From NCBI GenBank assembly GCA_903922535.1, contig CAIXUF010001149.1, positions 1 through 10,828 on the forward strand: a stretch of 10,828 nucleotides of DNA, in the 5' to 3' direction. The notes beneath the pieces were generated by a model that did not search any database, was not told the origin of the DNA, and worked only from the letters and a program-made list of their open reading frames with translations. Made by a program: the position numbers and the translations under genes. The stretch's first letter is position 1. The number at the start of each line of letters is the position of its first letter. The stretch is from Candidatus Hydrogenedentota bacterium. GTDB lineage: Bacteria; Hydrogenedentota; Hydrogenedentia; Hydrogenedentiales; CAITNO01. Shown here one piece after another: positions 7,116-10,828 of the stretch.

Positions 7116-8459
7116 ATGAAACCCCATCATCTTGCCACCCTTCCCATGGTTCTTTTTGCGGCACTGTTTTGCGCTTGCGCCTTTGCGCAGCAGCCCGCAC
7201 AGGACCTGCCCAAGAAGATTGGGTTCCATGAAGCTGCCTATGATGCGGACGGCAGGCTGCTGCCCTGGACCGGGTGGGAGGACGCGATTGGCCGGGAGAT
7301 GGAGTGGTATCTGAAATGCCCGGTGGATGAGCACGGCTATCCCAACTTCGTGTTTATGACCTTCATGAGCGGCGACTACAAGGTCGCGCGCATGGACTCG
7401 ATTCCCGCCACGCAGGACGGAACCGCCATCCTGTCCTACCTGAAATGGTGGGCGTTCAGGGGCAAGTCGGACCCGCGCATCCTCGACTGGGCCAGGCGCA
7501 TGGGCGATTTTCTCGTGAAGGAGACGCTGACGCCGAACAAAGGGGCCTATCCACGTTTTACCCGCTCAACGGGCTACTACATGGACTTTCCGCAGTTTCG
7601 CGCGTCGCAGGGCGACAGCCGCTACGGGCGCAACGTGATCGAGCCCGACAAGGGCGGCATTGCCGGATACGCGCTGGTGAAACTCCATGACGCCACCGGC
7701 GACAAGCGCTATCTCAAGCAGGCTGTGCACAACGCCGATGCGCTCGCGAAGAACATGCGGCCCGCCGATGCCACGCGCTCGCCGTGGCCCTTCCGCGTTG
7801 ATTCCATCATTGGCGGCGAGGGCCGGGGCCAGCGCAGCGGCGAGATGGTCTACATCCTGCGCCTGTTCGACGCGCTGATCGAAAAGGGCCATGGCAGGTA
7901 CAGGGTGCCGCGCGCCGCGTTGTGGAAATGGATCAAAGAATGCCAGTTCAACTCTCCGGAAGCGCCGGACAAGTGCCTGTGGGTGCATTTCTTTGAAGAC
8001 TACGACATGGACAGCAACCGCAATTCCTGGGCGCCGCTTGAAATGGCGCGGTATCTCATCGAGCGCAAAGAGGCGCTTGACCCCGACTGGAAGGCCGACG
8101 CGGAAAAACTGATCCAGTTTGCGCTCCGGCATTTCTCGGCCACCCAGCCCGGCGGCGTGACCACCATGGGAGAGCAGGACGATGACAAGAAGCCCTGGGG
8201 CGGCGCCTGCTCCAAGCTTGGCGGCGTGGCCGCGCTGTTCTACGCCGCCGGCGGTGGCGAAAAGTACAAAGACCTCGCCTTCCGCAATCTCAACTGGATG
8301 ACGTACTTCATCGACAATGACGGCGCCCCGGCGCAACGCGCCGAGGCTGCAAACTCCGTCCGCGGCGGGTGGCAGGAAGACTGCCACACCGACGTGGTTC
8401 ACAATTTCGCCGACGCCATGGCTGCCGTGCCCGAATGGGCGGGCAAGATGGGGCGTTGA
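7116..8459 (+). CDS. Secreted putative (alpha/alpha)-toroid enzyme, possibly glycosidase or lyase
   Basis: The ATG at 7116 gives 447 residues and follows AAGGA by 10 bases; an upstream GTG at 7083 would spoil the signal peptide. Residues 1-24 are a signal peptide with cleavage after CAFA; C19 and C21 do not form a lipobox. The mature protein is rich in Trp, Tyr and Asp and shows repeated helix pairs typical of alpha/alpha toroid folds: GYALVKLHDATGDKRYLKQA (184-203), ILRLFDALIEKGHGRY (247-262), a DPDWKADAEKLIQFALRHF helix (322-340) and GGVAALFYAAGGGEKYKDLA (369-388). Conserved-looking polar stretches such as VHFFEDYDMDSNRNSW (290-305) and GGWQEDCHTD (417-426) could line an active site. These features suggest a carbohydrate-active enzyme, but I cannot assign a family or substrate. 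Confidence 0.6.
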   Translation: MKPHHLATLPMVLFAALFCACAFAQQPAQDLPKKIGFHEAAYDADGRLLPWTGWEDAIGREMEWYLKCPVDEHGYPNFVFMTFMSGDYKVARMDSIPATQDGTAILSYLKWWAFRGKSDPRILDWARRMGDFLVKETLTPNKGAYPRFTRSTGYYMDFPQFRASQGDSRYGRNVIEPDKGGIAGYALVKLHDATGDKRYLKQAVHNADALAKNMRPADATRSPWPFRVDSIIGGEGRGQRSGEMVYILRLFDALIEKGHGRYRVPRAALWKWIKECQFNSPEAPDKCLWVHFFEDYDMDSNRNSWAPLEMARYLIERKEALDPDWKADAEKLIQFALRHFSATQPGGVTTMGEQDDDKKPWGGACSKLGGVAALFYAAGGGEKYKDLAFRNLNWMTYFIDNDGAPAQRAEAANSVRGGWQEDCHTDVVHNFADAMAAVPEWAGKMGR

Positions 8460-8479
8460 TTGGCCGAAAGTGACGAATA

Positions 8480-9241
8480 ATGCAACGCATACCTATTCTT
8501 GAATTTGACGGCGACAAACCCGCGATACTCGAGCCGAGCAGTCTGATTCCGCGAAACGAGGCAATGCCGGAGCGTTGCGTCATCTGCTTCTTTCAGGACG
8601 TCATAGATCACATGCTGGGGGCGGGGCTGATTTCGGAGATTGCCTGCCTGAAAAGCGAAATCGGACGCCACCCGGTCTTCCTGGTCAAAGACACGGATCC
8701 AAGAGTGGCGCTTCTTCATCCGGGAGTGGGCGCCCCTTTGGCCGCCGCGCTTCTGGAAGAAACGATTGCCCTGGGTGGCCGGAAGTTCATTGCATGCGGC
8801 GGCGCCGGAACGCTGGACTCCCATGCCCTTGGAAAACTGATTGTTCCGATATCGGCGATACGGGATGAGGGGACTTCTTATCATTACCTGGTTCCGGGTG
8901 ACGAGGTTGCCCCAACGTCCGCGGCACTTCAGGCCATTGAACAGACGCTGAACACGGCCGGCGTGCCCTATGAGAAGACGAAGACATGGACGACGGATGC
9001 GGTCTATCGCGAAACCCGGGGAAAGGTGGCCCTTCGCAAAGAGAGCGGGTGCGGATGTGTGGAAATGGAGGCGGCCGCCCTCTTTGCAGTTGCACGGTTT
9101 CGTGGGGTTGAACTTGCCCAGATACTCTATGCCGGGGACGATCTGAGCGGTGACTTCTGGGATTCCAGAAACTGGAATGACGCATGGGGCGCCAGAGAGA
9201 AACTTCTGCAATTGGGGATTAGAGCATGCGGATCAATCTGA
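8480..9241 (+). CDS. Nucleoside phosphorylase, uridine phosphorylase family
   Basis: The protein has 253 residues and starts 20 bases after the previous stop. Family motifs are clear: HPGVGAPLAAALLEE (80-94, phosphate/glycine loop), FIACGGAGTLD (103-113), LIVPISAIRDEGTSYHY (120-136), KTWTTDAVYRET (168-179), and VEMEAAALFAVA (194-205). In the last, Met196 and Glu197 correspond to the residues that hold the base and ribose in uridine phosphorylase. YAGDDLSG follows near the end. The enzyme family splits nucleosides with phosphate to give a free base and a sugar-1-phosphate in the cytoplasm. The N-terminal extension with CVICFFQDVI and GRHPVFLV is shared by a bacterial subgroup whose exact substrate I cannot state. 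Its 3' end overlaps the acetyltransferase gene by 16 bases. Confidence 0.88.
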   Translation: MQRIPILEFDGDKPAILEPSSLIPRNEAMPERCVICFFQDVIDHMLGAGLISEIACLKSEIGRHPVFLVKDTDPRVALLHPGVGAPLAAALLEETIALGGRKFIACGGAGTLDSHALGKLIVPISAIRDEGTSYHYLVPGDEVAPTSAALQAIEQTLNTAGVPYEKTKTWTTDAVYRETRGKVALRKESGCGCVEMEAAALFAVARFRGVELAQILYAGDDLSGDFWDSRNWNDAWGAREKLLQLGIRACGSI

Positions 9242-9915
9242 CAAAGCAGCGGACAACAAGCGCACACCCCGGATCGGTGCCGCACCCGGTGGCAGGCGGC
9301 GTTCGTCCGGTTGAAGCGGATGAATGCCCCGAGGCGGCCGAGGTGCTGGTGCGCGCGTTCTTTGACTTCTCGTTGAACCAATACCTGTTCCCCGACCCCG
9401 GGAAACGGGCGTGGCAGCTTCGCTTCATCTATCTGCACACTGTGGAACTGTATCAAGGGGTTGGCGGCGCGTTCATCACCGATGATCACAGTGGCGTGGC
9501 GCTGTGGACCCCGCCGCAGTACCGGCACGGGGTGGGCATGTGGCGCTACATTCGCGCCGGATTTCTGGCCGCACCGTTCAATATCGGTTTGGAACTGCCG
9601 CGCCGGCGGATTGGCGCACTGCGCGACATCGACCGTCGCCGCCGCGCGGAGGTGAAGGAGCCGCACTGGTCGTTGGAGGTGATTGGCACGGACCCGGAAC
9701 GGCAGCGTACCGGGTCAGGCACTGCCTTGATCCGGCACGTGCTCGACCAGGCGGACCGGCAGGGGTTTCCGGCGTATGTGATTACCCACGAGGCCAGGAA
9801 CGTGGCCTACTATGAGCGTTTCGGTTTCAAGCTGATTGGCGACGCACCCTTTGAACCCGGTGCGCCGCCCACGTGTTCCCTGCTGCGACCGCCGGTTGTG
9901 CCCTTTGCCGGATAG
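9226..9915 (+). CDS. GNAT-family N-acetyltransferase
   Basis: The protein has 229 residues. The start overlaps the end of the phosphorylase gene by 16 bases, with GGGGA about 8 bases upstream, which suggests translational coupling. The acetyl-CoA motif A is IGTDPERQRTGSGTALI (153-169), with Q160-R-T-G-S-G as the Q/RxxGxG/A pyrophosphate loop. Motif B includes VAYYERFGFKLIG (193-205). The N-terminal RPVEADECPEAAEVLVRAFF (27-46) is the usual GNAT opening. The middle (WTPPQ and a helix with MWRYIRAGF) resembles GNATs that act on small molecules. The acceptor is unknown. Residues 1-25 are rich in Thr, Pro and His and may be untranslated if an internal start is used. Confidence 0.85.
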   Translation: MRINLTKQRTTSAHPGSVPHPVAGGVRPVEADECPEAAEVLVRAFFDFSLNQYLFPDPGKRAWQLRFIYLHTVELYQGVGGAFITDDHSGVALWTPPQYRHGVGMWRYIRAGFLAAPFNIGLELPRRRIGALRDIDRRRRAEVKEPHWSLEVIGTDPERQRTGSGTALIRHVLDQADRQGFPAYVITHEARNVAYYERFGFKLIGDAPFEPGAPPTCSLLRPPVVPFAG

Positions 9916-9947
9916 GGCGTGCCGCTCTTGCGGGATAGCACAACAAC

Positions 9948-9952
9948 GGAGG
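9948..9952 (+). promoter_or_regulatory. Ribosome binding site fixing the start of the FRP-like gene
   Basis: GGAGG ends 6 bases before the ATG at 9959. The open frame extends upstream to 9836, but that part overlaps the acetyltransferase gene in another frame and has no such site, so the start at 9959 is preferred. Confidence 0.8.
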
Positions 9953-9958
9953 CATCCC

Positions 9959-10279
9959 ATGGAAACGGACAAGTGGTCCAAATCAGAGAAGGCGGTGGCG
10001 CGGCGGGCTTGCCAGGCGGCCTGCAACCGCGAAGTCACCGGCATTGTTGATGAGGTGCGCGCGCGAGTGGCTCAACTGAAAGAACCGGCGGATATCTGGA
10101 AGGTGAACGATTTTCTCTATCGGAAACGCAGGGATATTGACGACAAGTATGATTGCCGGTTTTCCGTAATGGTCCTCGTCCTGGCGCGTCTTGTCCGCGA
10201 GGGATGGCTGAAACGGGAGGAACTGGAAGGTCTTTCCGAGGAAAAGCTGCGGCAAATCGACGTGATACTCGCCCTCTGA
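9959..10279 (+). CDS. Fluorescence recovery protein (FRP)-like protein
   Basis: The protein has 106 residues, close to the roughly 109 of Synechocystis FRP (Slr1964), and aligns with it by eye almost end to end. Shared pattern: WS..E near the start, A..RE with G28, then DIWKVNDFLYRKRRDID (45-61), KYDCRFSV (63-70), LARLVREGWLKREELEGL (75-92), and a final charged helix. The FRP residues recalled as functional, W50, D54 and R60, map to W47, D51 and R57; H53 is N50 here. FRP is a helical dimer that returns the photoactivated orange carotenoid protein (OCP) to its resting state. No OCP, carotenoid or photosystem gene is in the window, so the role here is unknown. FRP relatives are known in bacteria lacking OCP. 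The gene lies 43 bases after the acetyltransferase gene and may share its transcript. Confidence 0.72.
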   Translation: METDKWSKSEKAVARRACQAACNREVTGIVDEVRARVAQLKEPADIWKVNDFLYRKRRDIDDKYDCRFSVMVLVLARLVREGWLKREELEGLSEEKLRQIDVILAL

Positions 10280-10373
10280 CTCGGCGGGCCACCCACCTGT
10301 TCCCGGCTGAATCCGACAGCAGCGAACTCCTGAATCGCGTTTGTTGCCCGTGTTCCTTCCTTCCCCGAAGCGG

Positions 10374-10423
10374 GGTTGAATGTGAATCCCGCGCGTGCGC
10401 CTATGCCATGTTCACATTCAACC
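10374..10423. repeat. 13-bp perfect inverted repeat between convergent genes
   Basis: GGTTGAATGTGAA at 10374-10386 is the exact reverse complement of 10411-10423, with a 24-base loop. Directly before the left arm, CCCCG at 10363-10367 pairs with CGGGG at 10371-10375 around AAG, so the two structures share two bases and would compete. No T-run follows on either strand. It lies 95 bases after the FRP-like gene and 20 bases beyond the 3' end of the minus-strand toxin remnant, so a bidirectional mRNA-end hairpin is plausible. A protein-binding site is an alternative. Confidence 0.75.
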
Positions 10424-10442
10424 TCAGACTTCCCGTCGGGGA

Positions 10443-10688
10443 CTAGATGCGCGCCTTCCAATAGTCTGGGTCTCGGTGCAAGTGCATAACCGCCAGAATA
10501 ACCACAGTCTCATTTTCAACGCAGTACACAACCCCGTACGGAAATCGTGGCGTCAGGCAGCGGTGGATGTCGTCATCAAGTCTCGGCCATGCCGACGGGT
10601 ATTCCCTAACGTTTTGTATGGTCGACTGAACCTCCAATGCAAAATCCACACCCAACCCCGGCGAACAACACTCGTAGTAGTTGGTCGC
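10443..10688 (-). pseudogene. 5'-truncated RelE/ParE-family toxin
   Basis: Read on the minus strand from 10688, the frame gives ATNYYECCSPGLGVDFALEV, then a RelE/ParE core with REYPSAWPRLDDDIHRCL, RFPYGVVYCVENETVVILAV and MHLHRDPDYWKAR. This matches ParE toxins (YYE...PGLG.dF..EV; FPY.i.Y; H..R.P.YW..R). The toxin family usually has 95-100 residues. Here a TAA at 10691-10689 lies directly before the A-T-N-Y-Y-E segment and a second in-frame TAA lies at 10706-10704, so the first strand and the beginning of helix 1 are missing. The only remaining start is a TTG at 10655, giving 70 residues without helix 1. No antitoxin gene is seen upstream. I judge it a decayed toxin; a sequencing error is the main alternative. 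Confidence 0.7.
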
Positions 10689-10696
10689 TTAGGGGC

Positions 10697-10725
10697 TTGG
10701 CATTTACTAATATACCTGATATAAT
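10697..10725 (+). promoter_or_regulatory. Near-consensus sigma70 promoter with extended -10
   Basis: TTGGCA at 10697-10702 (one mismatch to TTGACA) and a perfect TATAAT at 10720-10725 are exactly 17 bases apart. TG at 10717-10718 adds an extended -10 element. Transcription should begin near 10732, some 26 bases before the ATG at 10758. The stretch is notably AT-rich against its surroundings. It starts just beyond the truncated end of the toxin gene. Confidence 0.8.
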
Positions 10726-10757
10726 CTCTTCGTGGATTACCCGCGAGGAGGTTATGC

Positions 10758-10828
10758 ATGAAGACGTCGACCCTTGATAAGAATGGGGTTCCGGACAATG
10801 TGGTGGAGACCATCTCGTTGCTCGTGGC
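10758..10828 (+). CDS. Unknown protein, start only (runs off the window)
   Basis: The ATG at 10758 follows GAGGAGG (10745-10751) by 6 bases and lies 26 bases downstream of the predicted transcription start, so a well-expressed gene begins here. Only about 23 residues are visible: MKTSTLDKNGVPDN, then VVETISLLV. There is no signal peptide, and I do not recognise the family. An ATG at 10754 in another frame stops after seven codons. Confidence 0.65.
   Translation, partial: MKTSTLDKNGVPDNVVETISLLV

Noticed and set aside
9922..9933. Small hairpin CCGC-TCTT-GCGG after the acetyltransferase gene as a terminator
   Set aside because: The stem is only 4 bp and no T-run follows; it is too weak to call.
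10117..10461. A 114-codon minus-strand open frame across the FRP-like gene and its 3' flank
   Set aside because: It runs antisense to the FRP-like protein, whose own frame is supported by a ribosome binding site and family-like motifs.
10395..10724. A 109-codon plus-strand open frame opposite the toxin remnant
   Set aside because: It starts inside the inverted repeat, has no ribosome binding site, and lies antisense to a frame with recognisable RelE/ParE motifs.
10553..10813. A minus-strand 86-codon frame upstream of the toxin as its antitoxin
   Set aside because: It overlaps the toxin core in another frame, runs antisense to the strong promoter and the new gene start, and shows no antitoxin motif.

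Overview
The window is GC-rich, densely packed bacterial DNA from a diderm (outer-membrane) organism. The marks are a BamD-like / LptE / HolA block and a giant secreted protein built of EF-hand/dockerin-type calcium loops joined by Glu-Gly-Glu (EGEP) linkers. The EGE linkers, the C-terminal paired dockerin-like motifs and the 9-bp ATGGAC intergenic repeat together recall Candidatus Hydrogenedentota or relatives in the PVC/Planctomycetes neighbourhood. That placement rests on memory of family style, not on a marker gene.

Layout, left to right, with all clear genes on the + strand. (1) 2-3397 is the 3' part of a very large secreted calcium-loop repeat protein, closed by a strong intrinsic terminator at 3418-3457. 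(2) 3571-4080 is a small helical protein with a histone H1-like Lys/Ala/Pro tail, with its own probable promoter. (3) A structured 211-bp intergenic region follows. (4) 4292-6933 is a tight three-gene operon: a BamD-like periplasmic TPR protein, the LptE lipoprotein and the DNA polymerase III delta subunit. (5) A 182-bp gap holds an inverted pair of ATGGAC arrays with 9-bp period. (6) 7116-9915 holds a secreted putative (alpha/alpha)-toroid enzyme, a uridine-phosphorylase-family enzyme and a GNAT acetyltransferase, closely spaced or overlapping. (7) 9959-10279 is a small protein that reads as a homologue of the cyanobacterial fluorescence recovery protein (FRP). (8) 10280-10757 holds a 13-bp inverted repeat and a 5'-truncated RelE/ParE toxin on the minus strand. 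It also carries a near-consensus sigma70 promoter that drives a gene starting at 10758 and running off the window.

Functionally, the operon at 4292-6933 serves outer-membrane biogenesis plus replication; lptE next to holA is a conserved neighbourhood. The genes from 7116 to 10279 do not form a pathway I can name. The points most worth a second look are the FRP-like protein in an apparently non-photosynthetic context, the inverted ATGGAC array, the one-cysteine-pair-per-module design of the giant calcium-loop protein, and the phasin-like/H1-tail protein.
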